Source: Nonomuraea spiralis
Lineage (GTDB): Bacteria; Actinomycetota; Actinomycetes; Streptosporangiales; Streptosporangiaceae
Length of the DNA stretch: 64,000 bases
Direction: 5' to 3'
Assembly (NCBI RefSeq): GCF_014648435.1
Contig: NZ_BMRC01000041.1
Coordinates: 1-64,000 of the forward strand
The notes beneath the pieces are model-generated. The model was not told where the DNA came from. It saw only the letters and a list, made by a program, of their open reading frames with translations, and made no database searches. Of the stretch, positions 43,301 to 52,158 are shown in pieces. Made by a program: the position numbers and the translations under genes. Within the stretch, counting starts at the first letter, position 1. The number at the start of each line of letters is the position of its first letter.

Positions 43301-44669
43301 TCTTCTGAACGAGGCGTCGCGCATCATGGAGGCATCCGAACTCGCGGCTGGGTTGCTTGAACGGCGCGGTGCGCGCGCTGAGGATGAGCGGACCCGCCTT
43401 GCCTATGCGTATGCGGCGGCGATGATCGCGGTGGAGAGCGAGCGACGCACCGAGAAACTCCGTGGTGACAAGCAGGGCGCGGACGACTCGATTGAATCGG
43501 AGCCTCGCCTCGACCGGAGTCGGCATGGGTCGAATATGATAATTGCGCTGGAGTCCCTGGACGACAAGTCGCTGCCCAATGGGGCCGAGCTGATCGACTA
43601 CGCTGTCCGCCTGGGGAGGCGGGCGGACGAACTCGCCATGCTGGACCCGCTCCCTGGTCCCTTAACCGTGCTCCGTGAGCTTCGCGGCAGCGTGAAGTCT
43701 CCCAACGGTCTACCGACGATTCCCGATAGCCGACTGGTAGCCCTCGCTGCCGCGACCTCCGTCACGGCGGCGGCGACCGCTAGGTTGGAGCTCTATCCGC
43801 GTAACCTCGGCCTGGACCGGGCACTGAAGCTTACTCAGGGCGCGATCAACCCCGGGCCTGACGGTCTTGATGCGGAGAAGCTGTTAGCACTCGTCAAGAG
43901 CCGTTTCCCTGAATCCACCTTTGGGCTAGGGCAATACCCAACTCCACGCCAGGTCGAGGCAGCACTCGTAGCGGCGCTCGACAAAGCAGGGCTCGAGCTG
44001 ATCTCGGAGGGTGGCCGGTTCCACCGCAGGCAGGTTTCGGGGACGATTAGCGCGCTCTCGTTCTCCGCCAGTCGTACCCGGGAAGCAGTTACCCGCCCGG
44101 CTGTGGTCGTGGATTCGGCCGCTATGCAGCGGATCACCGGCTCCGTCGGCCGAGGAGGCTTCCTCGCCCTCAACGTTGACCTGCGACGCGCCGACCTCGC
44201 TGCCCGAATCCTTCCCGAGTCCCTAGATGTAGAGCCGGTCGACGTGGGAGCTGTGTTCCTGCATGCCCTGGCAGACTTGGCAATGGAACGGGACCGGCCA
44301 TGGTCGGACCTGCTACGCGCCGACGAACGCTTCAGCCGGGACCGCGTCATCCCCCGTGGTCTCGCCGGCTACGTGCGGGAGGCGTGGCAGCGTCTGGCCA
44401 CCCGCTTGTCGCAACCTTCCGGTACGGTGCTGCTCCACAACGGTGGCGTGTTCGCCCGTTACCCAGGCGGACGTGAGCTTCTGGTCGACATCCAGCAGGC
44501 GGCGCGGTTTGGGCGCCGTGGGGCTCGCGGGGTATGGCTGCTCTGCCCCACCGGAACACCCAGGCAACGGCCCACTCTGGATGGTCTGCTGGTCGAGGTC
44601 ATCGGTGAGAACGAGTGGCTGGAGCTGACGGCTGAACTGCTCAGGTCACTGGGCGAGAAAGCAGCGTAG
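40359..44669 (+). CDS. pglW: BREX type 2 NERD/Ser-Thr kinase PglW
   Basis: A 1436-aa kinase of the phage growth limitation (Pgl) system. NERD domain at about 10-150, with ECDLLVCAP and FLIEMKSHPG (D...ExK). A degenerate first kinase fold at about 240-500 has HRALAARCV in place of the catalytic loop. The intact kinase at about 520-790 has LGTGSTAKAL, HRDIKPENLG (about 643-652) and LFDFSHA. A helix-hairpin-helix-like stretch at about 815-875 (LSPRAVAAAAGLGAQTVGEL) could bind DNA, and the long helical C-terminus (880-1436) fits the family length of about 1500. GTG 40359 follows AGGAGGGG. In Streptomyces coelicolor PglW is required for defence and has kinase activity; its target is not settled. 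First gene of the six-gene BREX operon. Confidence 0.93.
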   Translation: MAAGEGRWNQEFPSPFPWEQEGLDHVRSLMPDVEPYRAWATFTFSTPDGRSPECDLLVCAPAGLFLIEMKSHPGRIVNHGENGKTWIFHRPGGKTSRMTNPFAATDRKAKELKGRLRWAARELRVNESLIPFIDAAVFLSDPSLIVQLDQQQRIKVFGREGGTNGLPQVWSDLINRPPRSRHDQVKPDFDLQLSRLMRKIGVEGSRRYLQIGRWKMDSKPIDAGPDWEDRLAHDADMAGDQRRIRIYLSRRLASAADQRMTERAARREYTALLGLTHRGVVQVADYQVHEAGPAVFFRHKESDERLDRYLDQYAETMDLAVRLDMVRQLAEALNYAHQRHLYHRALAARCVWVSAKPDGSRPVLRIGDWRTATHTSDSTGLGSLEPTSLSGRQVSSETHVYLAPEFDQPNADPLGMDVFGLGALAHLIVTGRPPAPSRREVATRLKTDSGLLLSTLADGIPAVLDTLVWQSTQPYSQNRIHDVPDVLAFLGKLDEVQQELARVDDDDVDPLDLVTGQVIDGEWQVVRSLGTGSTAKALLVKRLGEGIEEEFRVLKVALDEEKEETLREEAAVLRLLHDSHVVRWLDGPTATAGRMVMAIEQAGEESLGQRIRDKGPCSIHELERFGDDLFSALDHLAGRQVWHRDIKPENLGIRRRRDRSQELVLFDFSHARAPERDVGVGTRAYIDPFIGTDRRPVYDAHAEWYAATITLHEMASGEKPVWGGGDADPKFTDEELPAIAVEAFEAELRDGLHRFFARALHRDTDKRFQTLREMRDAWRAIFTELDAERPPTTAATATTEPESTEEARDLNAAKAALTTPLREAGLSPRAVAAAAGLGAQTVGELLAVPAYKVTKVRGVGRTIRNELLRRIRQWKPLADVVPHGGVEPALRIQIGYLDDLILSLLPGRGHRTSKEGEAVRLSLGLPDSSGAIPELDPWPTQKAVGALLGTSQVTVSRHWRTSSDRWLLDDHVTRLREDVLDLLNEASRIMEASELAAGLLERRGARAEDERTRLAYAYAAAMIAVESERRTEKLRGDKQGADDSIESEPRLDRSRHGSNMIIALESLDDKSLPNGAELIDYAVRLGRRADELAMLDPLPGPLTVLRELRGSVKSPNGLPTIPDSRLVALAAATSVTAAATARLELYPRNLGLDRALKLTQGAINPGPDGLDAEKLLALVKSRFPESTFGLGQYPTPRQVEAALVAALDKAGLELISEGGRFHRRQVSGTISALSFSASRTREAVTRPAVVVDSAAMQRITGSVGRGGFLALNVDLRRADLAARILPESLDVEPVDVGAVFLHALADLAMERDRPWSDLLRADERFSRDRVIPRGLAGYVREAWQRLATRLSQPSGTVLLHNGGVFARYPGGRELLVDIQQAARFGRRGARGVWLLCPTGTPRQRPTLDGLLVEVIGENEWLELTAELLRSLGEKAA

Positions 44670-44680
44670 GCGGCAAAGTG

Positions 44681-47600
44681 ATGGAGCCTTCAGTGGCAGG
44701 TGTCGACCGCGAAGCTCTCAAGACCGATCTGCAGAGGCAGGTCAAGCTACTGATTGAGGATCTGCGGGAGCGCAGTGCGGAGAACGAATTCGCCGACAGA
44801 CTGGACACGGAGTACCAGGCCGCCCGCAGGGCAAAGCGAACGGCGAACGGCTTTGGCGTGTGGCGCGAGGACCGCGTCATCCAGTCGGCTGTTGCGTGGG
44901 TGCTGGCGACCGTGTTCGTTCGGTTCTGCGAGGACAACGAGCTGATTGACCTGCCGTTCATCGCTGGCCCGGGCGAGCGGCTGGCGTTGGCGACGGAACG
45001 CGCCGAAGAACGGTTTCGCACCGCTCCTATCGACGCTGACGCCGACTACCTGACTGCCCGCTCGTGGCTCATCGCGTCATTCGACGCCCTGTCGGCGTCG
45101 CCGGTGGCTGCGGGGCTCTTCTCGAAGCGCCACAACCCGATGTGGTCGATCACGCCGTCACACGATGCCGCCAAACAACTCCTCGCCTTCTGGCGTCGCA
45201 CCGATGAGTCGGGGGCCATCGTCCACGACTTCACCGACCTGTCTTGGAACACCCGCTTCCTCGGCGACCTCTATCAGGACCTGTCCGACCATGCAAAGGA
45301 TGCCTACGCGCTGCTGCAGACGCCCGACTTCGTGGAGAGGTTCATCCTCGACCTGACGCTGACGCCTGCGCTGGAGGCTTTCCCGCTTACCGAGGAATTC
45401 CGATTGATCGACCCGACCTGCGGTTCGGGCCACTTCCTTCTCGGTGCTTTCGATCGCCTGCTGGCCGGATGGCGGAAGAAGGCTGAGGGCGTCAACGACT
45501 GGGAACTGATCCGGCGAGCCCTGAACTCGATCCACGGTGTCGACAAGAACCCCTTCGCGGCTGCCATCGCCCGCTTCCGCCTACTGATCGCCGCAATGAA
45601 GGCCGGTCAGATCAAGCGCCTTGCCACCGCCCCCGCCTTTCCTATCAACGTTGCCGTCGCTGACTCCCTTTGGCACCACTCGCACAGCGGACGAACGGGC
45701 ACCTTGTTCGATATATCGGGTGAAAAGACTGGGAAAGATCGACCTTTCACCTATACAGAGGAAGATATCTACGACTATCCAGGCGTCCTGGAACGAGGGA
45801 GCTATCACGTCGTCGTCGGAAATCCGCCTTATATCGCCGTACGGGACTCGGCCGAGCGGGAGGCCTACAGGAAGGCGTTCAAGGATGTCTGCGGGGGAAA
45901 GTATGTACTCTCAGTTCCGTCTGTCGCCTTGTTCTTCGAGCTTGCCCGTGGTCGGCGTAGTGGCAAGCCAGGGTATATCGGGCAAATTACGTCTAACTCA
46001 TTCATGAAACGTGAATTCGGCGACAAGCTTATCGAGAATTATCTGGCGCAGAAAGTGGAGCTAACTCACGTTATCGATACGTCGGGAGCCTATATTCCTG
46101 GCCATGGAACTCCAACGGTGATTCTGGTTGGCCGTAACCAAATATCGCGAATCGGCGGCATGGTGCACGCCGTGCGGAGCGTTCAAGGAGAACCGAATAT
46201 TCCTGATGATCCTTCTCGTGGGCACGTGTGGAAAGAGATTGAGGAACATGTCGAAGACGCGCGTTATGAAGGTAAGTGGATCACAGCCGGTCTTGTCGAT
46301 CGAGCGCGCTACTTCGGTAGACATCCATGGGTGCTTGCCGCCGGAGGTCTGGAGCTCATCGAGCAGTTGGACAAGGTTTCTCAAGGGCGGGTAGATAGTG
46401 TAGCTGACTCGGTTGGGATCACATCCTTCACTCTGGAAGATGACGTTTATCTAATGTCGACATACACTGCATGTCGGCGTGGAATAACGCCAGCCTGGCG
46501 GCGGCGCATGGTGGTGGGCGATAGTGTGCGGGACTGGGGTCAATTGGACGGGGAAGTCGCGATTTTCCCCTATACTGCAGATTTTGAACCGATCGATGTA
46601 GAGTATGTCAAGCCCCTTTTGCTGCATATGTGGCCGTACCGTACGGTGGTGTCGAATAACGTTCTCTTTGGTGGAAAGACGAAGATTCAGGGTGGCTTGA
46701 AGTGGAGTGAATACGGTCGCTTGACTAGCAGGAAACTTCGCACCCCCTTTGCGATCACTTTCAGCGAGATGGCAACCCATAATCACTTCTCTTTCGGTCG
46801 AAGCGGAAGTGTATTTAAAAATTCCGCCCCCGTGATCAAGCTGATGGATGGCGAGGAGGCTGATTCACACCTGGCCCTGCTCGGAGTTCTTAATAGTTCG
46901 GTAGCATGTTTTTGGCTGCGTCAACGCTGCTTTCCTAAGGGGGGGAGTGGCATTGGTCGGGGAATTCAGCCGGAGGCATGGATGGAGCGATACGTTTTCA
47001 ATAGTTCCAACGTTGAAAAACTGCCATTGCCAATTGGTAGGCCATTGGAGCTTGCTCGGGAGCTGGATGGGCTCGCACAGGAATTGTCGGTGCAGGTTCC
47101 CTGGGCGGTCTGTATGAATGGTGTGCCTACGCGAAAGCGGTTCGACAAAGCCAAGACAGCGGCTGAGTGGATCAGGGCGCGGATGATCGCCTTGCAGGAG
47201 GAATTGGACTGGGAGACCTACCGGCTCTACGGGCTGATTTCTGAGCGAGAGGCCGCAGAGTTGCGGGCTGACCCGGCGACAGTGCCCGACATTCGGTTCG
47301 GCGAGCGTGCCTTCGAGTTCGTGCTGGCCAGTCAGCAAGATGCGGGCGAAGTTGATACGCACTGGTTCCGGCGGCACAACGCGGAGCCGGTTAGGGAAAT
47401 CCCGGCGGAGTGGCCGGAGGCCTACCGGCGGGTGGTGGCCAAGCGAATCGAGATCATTAGGCGTCGACGGGACCTCGCTCTGATAGAGCGACCCGAATGC
47501 AAGCGGCGTTGGCACCAGAAGAGCTGGGCTGACCGCGAAGCTGAGGCCATCAGGGGTTGGCTGCTGGATCGGTGCGAAGACAGCTCGCTGTGGTTCCGGA

Positions 47601-48340
47601 ATCGTGGGGGTCAGCCCGATCCTCGTGTGATGACGGTCAATCAGCTTGCCGACGCGCTGCGCCGGGACGTGACGGGCCAGGGCAAGGACGTGCTGTCTGT
47701 TGCCGAGCTGTACGCACGAGACCACCTGGGCAAGCCCGACCTGGACGTCGCCGCTGTGCTCAAGATGGTCATCGCTGACCAGCACGTTCCGTATCTGGCG
47801 GCGCTCCGCTACACCGAGGCGGGGCTGCGTAAGCACGTGCAGTGGGAAGAGGTCTGGGATAAGCAGCGAAAAGAGGACAGGACGGGAGAGCGGCTCGACA
47901 TACAGGTGCCGCCCAAGTACACCGGCACCGACTTCACCTCCAAGGCGTTCTTCGACCTGCGTGGCAAGCTCGATGTGCCGAAGGAGCGTTTCACCTCCTA
48001 TCCGCAGGCCGGGCCGGACGGTGATGAGTCCCTGCTGATCGGCTGGGCTGGGTGGAATCATGGGGAGCAGGGGCTGGCCCTGGCTAGGCTGCTCGCCGAG
48101 CGCGTTGATGGCGACGCCTGGGGTAAGGAGCGCGTGGTCCCGCTGCTCGCCGGCCTGGCGGAGATCATGCCGTGGGTGTGGCAGTGGCACGCTGAGAAGG
48201 ACGAGTGGGGCGACTCGTTAGCGGAGGACCTTTCGTCGGTCCTAATGGACTACCAATCCCGGTACTCCCTCAGCCAGGATGACCTCAAAGCCTGGCGGCC
48301 GGAGAAGGCCGCCCGTAAACGCCGCGCGAAGAAGGAGTAA
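44681..48340 (+). CDS. pglX: BREX adenine-specific DNA methyltransferase PglX
   Basis: A 1219-aa N6-adenine methyltransferase that marks host DNA at BREX sites and is also needed for restriction. SAM-binding motif I DPTCGSGHFLL is at about 243-253 and the catalytic NPPY box VVVGNPPYIAV at about 378-388. The region after it, to about residue 800, should be the target recognition domain, followed by a helical C-terminal part rich in charged residues. Length matches the family (about 1200). ATG 44681 was preferred; GTG 44678 is an alternative. From about 45,690 to 47,040 the DNA is visibly more AT-rich than both ends of the gene, covering the recognition region. A G7 tract lies at 46939-46945 in the reading frame. 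The stop is five bases before pglY. Confidence 0.93.
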   Translation: MEPSVAGVDREALKTDLQRQVKLLIEDLRERSAENEFADRLDTEYQAARRAKRTANGFGVWREDRVIQSAVAWVLATVFVRFCEDNELIDLPFIAGPGERLALATERAEERFRTAPIDADADYLTARSWLIASFDALSASPVAAGLFSKRHNPMWSITPSHDAAKQLLAFWRRTDESGAIVHDFTDLSWNTRFLGDLYQDLSDHAKDAYALLQTPDFVERFILDLTLTPALEAFPLTEEFRLIDPTCGSGHFLLGAFDRLLAGWRKKAEGVNDWELIRRALNSIHGVDKNPFAAAIARFRLLIAAMKAGQIKRLATAPAFPINVAVADSLWHHSHSGRTGTLFDISGEKTGKDRPFTYTEEDIYDYPGVLERGSYHVVVGNPPYIAVRDSAEREAYRKAFKDVCGGKYVLSVPSVALFFELARGRRSGKPGYIGQITSNSFMKREFGDKLIENYLAQKVELTHVIDTSGAYIPGHGTPTVILVGRNQISRIGGMVHAVRSVQGEPNIPDDPSRGHVWKEIEEHVEDARYEGKWITAGLVDRARYFGRHPWVLAAGGLELIEQLDKVSQGRVDSVADSVGITSFTLEDDVYLMSTYTACRRGITPAWRRRMVVGDSVRDWGQLDGEVAIFPYTADFEPIDVEYVKPLLLHMWPYRTVVSNNVLFGGKTKIQGGLKWSEYGRLTSRKLRTPFAITFSEMATHNHFSFGRSGSVFKNSAPVIKLMDGEEADSHLALLGVLNSSVACFWLRQRCFPKGGSGIGRGIQPEAWMERYVFNSSNVEKLPLPIGRPLELARELDGLAQELSVQVPWAVCMNGVPTRKRFDKAKTAAEWIRARMIALQEELDWETYRLYGLISEREAAELRADPATVPDIRFGERAFEFVLASQQDAGEVDTHWFRRHNAEPVREIPAEWPEAYRRVVAKRIEIIRRRRDLALIERPECKRRWHQKSWADREAEAIRGWLLDRCEDSSLWFRNRGGQPDPRVMTVNQLADALRRDVTGQGKDVLSVAELYARDHLGKPDLDVAAVLKMVIADQHVPYLAALRYTEAGLRKHVQWEEVWDKQRKEDRTGERLDIQVPPKYTGTDFTSKAFFDLRGKLDVPKERFTSYPQAGPDGDESLLIGWAGWNHGEQGLALARLLAERVDGDAWGKERVVPLLAGLAEIMPWVWQWHAEKDEWGDSLAEDLSSVLMDYQSRYSLSQDDLKAWRPEKAARKRRAKKE

Positions 48341-48345
48341 ACGCT

Positions 48346-51300
48346 GTGAGCAGGCTGCTCCGCGACCTCATCGACATCCCCCGGCGCGTTGACCCAGGGG
48401 ACTTGGTGATGGACATCACCGCGACGTTCGACGCCACCGAGCAGGCGGTGCGCGATTACGTGGTGACCGACCAGCTCTACGAGAAGCTGGACGAGGCCCT
48501 GGAGCTGATCCGCACGGCGGTGCAGACACCGCAGTCAATGGCGGCCTACCTTCACGGTTCCTTCGGCTCGGGCAAGAGCCACTTCATGACGATCCTGCAC
48601 GCCGTCGTGAATCGTGAGCCGGCGGCTGAGAACAAGCCGCGGTTACAGCCGCTTGTCACCAAGCACCAAGCGTGGATCCAGAACAGGCGCTTCTTGCTGG
48701 TCCCCTTCCATCTGGTGGGTTCGGAGTCGCTGGACGCCGCGATCCTCAGCGGATATGTCAAGCGGGTCCGCGAGCTGCACCCCGAGGCATCCACGCCTCC
48801 CGTCTACCGGGACGATCACCTACTGGTCAACGGCAGGATCCTGCGCGAGCGGATGGGCGACCAGGCGTTCATCGACGCCCTCCCGGGGCGGGCCGCTGAC
48901 GAGGACGACTGGGACGACGACGCTCCGGCAGCGGATCCATCCGGCCCTCGCACGCCTTGGACCTGCACGGAGCTCGACGCCGCCTTCCACGCCCCTCCAG
49001 GTGACCAGCTGCGCAACGAGCTGATCAGTGCTTTGCTCGACAGCTTGCTATCGGCTTATAGAAGCTCCGTCCACGGGGATCGCACTGCGTTCGTCCCGCT
49101 GGAGACAGGGCTGGCGGAGATCAGCCGACATGCCAAGAACATCGGATACGACGCCGTTGTGCTCTTCCTTGACGAGCTGATTCTCTGGCTCAATGGTCAC
49201 CTGGCGAACCTGGAGTTCGTCACCACCGAGGCCAACAAGCTGGTGAAGCTGGTCGAGAGCGGAGATGCGGGCAGGCCGGTGCCCATCGTGTCGTTCATCG
49301 CGCGGCAGCGCGACATTGCCGAACTCGTCGGCAAAGAGGTTGCCGGTGCAGATGTGGTGAGCCTCGAAGACACCATCAAGTACTTGGAGCGAAGCTTCTC
49401 CACGATCACGCTCGCCGACAACAACCTGCCGGACATTGCCCAGGAGCGGGTGCTCAAACCTAAGGACGATGCCGCCAGGAAGATGCTGGACGAGGCGTTT
49501 GCACAGCTGCCCCGTGACCGCTCTGAAGTTTGGGACACGCTGCTGGACGCTAGCGGGCTGACCCACGCCGATGCCGAAGCGTTTCGAAAGTTCTACCCAT
49601 TCAGCCCTGCGCTGATCAACACCCTGATCGCCATTTCAGGTGCCTTGCAGCGGGAGCGGACCGGCCTGAAGGTACTGCGGGAGATGCTTGTTGCCCGCCG
49701 GGACGACCTTGAGGTGGGGCAGCTCATCCCACTCGGCGACCTGTGGGACATCCTTTCCGACGGCGCCGTCCAACCGTTCTCCAACCGGCTCAGGCACGAG
49801 TTCGAGGCGGCCAAGGATTTCTACGACAAGAAGGTTCGGCCGTTCCTGCTGCAGACCCACGGCCTGACCGCCGCCGACCTGCGCAGCCTTCCGCACCAGC
49901 ATCCGTACCGGATGGACGATAGGCTGATCAAAACGTTGCTGCTCGCGGCGCTGGCCCCCGACGTTCCAGCGATCAAAAAGCTTACCGCCGGAAAGGTGGC
50001 CGCGCTCAACTATGGCTCGATCCGCACCCGGGTCGAAGGGATGGAGCCATCCAAGGTCGTTGAGCGGCTGAGGCAGCTCTCCGGGCAGTTCGGCGAGATC
50101 CGTTACACCAAGGACAGCGAGACCCCGGTCTTCAGTCTGCATCTCACCGGGGTCAACATCGATGCGATCCTGAGCGAGCTGCCGGCGAATGTGGACACCG
50201 AGGGCAACCGGCAGATCCTGGTCAGGGACCTGCTGTGGAGCGAGTTCGACGTGGCCGACCGGGAGTCGTTCAACCCGCATATCGACGTGGTGTGGCGGGG
50301 TACTAAGCGGACCGTCGGGCTGGTCTTTGGCAACATCAGGGACGCTGGATCTCTCTCCGACACACAGTTCGACTTCGATCCGCCAGAGGAGGCCCGGATC
50401 GTCTTCGACTTTCCGTTCGACACCGGCACACACAACCCGCACGAGGACCTGTCCCGGATCGGCGACCTCCAGCAGCGGGGGAAAAACGGGCCGGTCATCT
50501 GCTGGCTACCGTCCTTCATCACCGCCCAGCGTCGTGATGACCTCGGACGGCTGCTGAAGTTGCGGTATCTCCTCGGGAACGACCGGCGGATCAACGAGTT
50601 CGCCTCCGGCCTATCCTCGCGGGATCGGCAGAAGGCTCTCAACCAGATGGCGTGGCTGCGAGATTCGCTCACCTCGGAGCTGAAAGGTGTCCTCAAGCAG
50701 GCGTACGGAACGTTGCAGCCAATGCAGACGAATATCGCCACCGAGGTCGATGAGCACGTGGTGTGCATGGACGCCACTCATCGACCCCGGCTGCACGTCG
50801 GCCACAGCTTCTTCGACGCTCTCGTCTATCTGACCGACAACCTATTCACTCATCTCTATCCTAAGCACCCGGACTTCGACCCTCAGAACAAGTCCCGCGC
50901 GGCGGTCCGTGCCGCCGAGTTGCGTACGGTGCTGGACGTCATCACCGTGGTGGCCGCTGAGGGCGGCCGGGCCGAAGTAGAGCGGAACAGCCGCAAGGTA
51001 ATGTATAAGATCGCGCACCCGCTGCGGCTGGGTGAAATGCAGCAGGAGGCGTTCTTCAAGCTCGGTAACGAGTGGCGCGACCGGATCAACCAGTGGGCAG
51101 GCAACGTTCCGGTGCTCGATGTCAAGGACCTCCTGAAGTGGTTGGAAGAGAATGAGTTGCGCGGCACCGACCGTCTGGTCCGCAACCTGATCGTCTCCCA
51201 CTACGCCCTCACCGACAACCGTATGTGGATCCGGCACGGCACGCGGGTCTCCGCCCCGTCGCTAGACGGCATCGACACCACCTACTCGCTGAGGGCTCAG

Positions 51301-52158
51301 GAGCTGCCGAGCCAGGACGACTTCGAGACCGCTTTGGAGCGAGCCCAGCGCCTGTTTGCCGTGCCGATCCGCAAGGTGTACTCGGCGCCCAACGTCGGCA
51401 GGCTCTGCTCTGCAGTGCGTGACAGGGCCGCACACCTTGTGGGCCCGAACACCGGCCTGGTCCGTGCGCTGGAGAAGCGAGCGGGCGAGCTGGGCATCGA
51501 CGCCGACGCCCGGCAGGGACGCCTGCATACCATGAGGGTCGCCGCCGACCTGCTGGCAAGGATCGGCAGGCTTGACGAGCCCACACCCCTGATCCGCTTC
51601 CTTGCCGGTGAGCGTCTTCCCGCCACCGATGAAACGGTCGGAACGAGCATGGCGCAGGCTGAGGCCGTGCGGCGGGCGCTCGAGGTCGAGACGGACTGGA
51701 CTCTCATCAAGGATTTGCGTGAGCTGGGCAAGCGAGAAGGGAGCATCGGGACGCAGGCTCGGCGGGTGCTCGACAATCTCGCGGACACTGCCAATTCCGA
51801 CGAGTCGAGCGATACCTCCCTTCCCTCGGCGCTCAAGGACGTGCGGGCCTCGGCGATCTCGTTGCTTCGGGAGGCCAGCAACGCCACCATCCAGCCCGGG
51901 CCGGTCACTCCAGGCGATATCTCGCTTCAGGGTCAGAACCCAATGTCGGCCGATCAGGTGCCTGTCACGGTCCAGGCCGGGGACACAGGCTTGGTTGGAA
52001 ACGACGCCCAGCAGGGTAGTGCGGACCAGCGCAGCGGTGGCGTGCGACGGGTGCGTGCGTCCGAGCTGGATGAGCTAGTCGCCGAGCTGCGGCGAGTCTT
52101 CTCGAAAGGGCCGGGCGTCGAACTGGAGATCGGCTGGCGAGCGGTGGGCGGCGAGTGA
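48346..52158 (+). CDS. pglY: BREX ATPase PglY (BrxC-like)
   Basis: A 1270-aa P-loop ATPase, the type 2 counterpart of BrxC. Walker A LHGSFGSGKSHFMTIL lies at about 68-83 and a Walker B-like VVLFLDELILWL at about 268-279. The rest is long helical and beta stretches with no other enzyme motif. It starts at GTG 48346 behind AAGGAG (48331-48336). The family length is about 1200-1300 aa, so it is complete. In Pgl systems PglY is essential and ATP binding is required; it probably forms the DNA-bound assembly together with PglZ. The stop overlaps the pglZ start by four bases (GTGA). Confidence 0.9.
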   Translation: MSRLLRDLIDIPRRVDPGDLVMDITATFDATEQAVRDYVVTDQLYEKLDEALELIRTAVQTPQSMAAYLHGSFGSGKSHFMTILHAVVNREPAAENKPRLQPLVTKHQAWIQNRRFLLVPFHLVGSESLDAAILSGYVKRVRELHPEASTPPVYRDDHLLVNGRILRERMGDQAFIDALPGRAADEDDWDDDAPAADPSGPRTPWTCTELDAAFHAPPGDQLRNELISALLDSLLSAYRSSVHGDRTAFVPLETGLAEISRHAKNIGYDAVVLFLDELILWLNGHLANLEFVTTEANKLVKLVESGDAGRPVPIVSFIARQRDIAELVGKEVAGADVVSLEDTIKYLERSFSTITLADNNLPDIAQERVLKPKDDAARKMLDEAFAQLPRDRSEVWDTLLDASGLTHADAEAFRKFYPFSPALINTLIAISGALQRERTGLKVLREMLVARRDDLEVGQLIPLGDLWDILSDGAVQPFSNRLRHEFEAAKDFYDKKVRPFLLQTHGLTAADLRSLPHQHPYRMDDRLIKTLLLAALAPDVPAIKKLTAGKVAALNYGSIRTRVEGMEPSKVVERLRQLSGQFGEIRYTKDSETPVFSLHLTGVNIDAILSELPANVDTEGNRQILVRDLLWSEFDVADRESFNPHIDVVWRGTKRTVGLVFGNIRDAGSLSDTQFDFDPPEEARIVFDFPFDTGTHNPHEDLSRIGDLQQRGKNGPVICWLPSFITAQRRDDLGRLLKLRYLLGNDRRINEFASGLSSRDRQKALNQMAWLRDSLTSELKGVLKQAYGTLQPMQTNIATEVDEHVVCMDATHRPRLHVGHSFFDALVYLTDNLFTHLYPKHPDFDPQNKSRAAVRAAELRTVLDVITVVAAEGGRAEVERNSRKVMYKIAHPLRLGEMQQEAFFKLGNEWRDRINQWAGNVPVLDVKDLLKWLEENELRGTDRLVRNLIVSHYALTDNRMWIRHGTRVSAPSLDGIDTTYSLRAQELPSQDDFETALERAQRLFAVPIRKVYSAPNVGRLCSAVRDRAAHLVGPNTGLVRALEKRAGELGIDADARQGRLHTMRVAADLLARIGRLDEPTPLIRFLAGERLPATDETVGTSMAQAEAVRRALEVETDWTLIKDLRELGKREGSIGTQARRVLDNLADTANSDESSDTSLPSALKDVRASAISLLREASNATIQPGPVTPGDISLQGQNPMSADQVPVTVQAGDTGLVGNDAQQGSADQRSGGVRRVRASELDELVAELRRVFSKGPGVELEIGWRAVGGE

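Noticed and set aside
46865..48190. 441-codon minus-strand frame opposite pglX
   Set aside because: It is Pro/Leu/Arg-rich with no motif, entirely opposite a well-supported methyltransferase gene.
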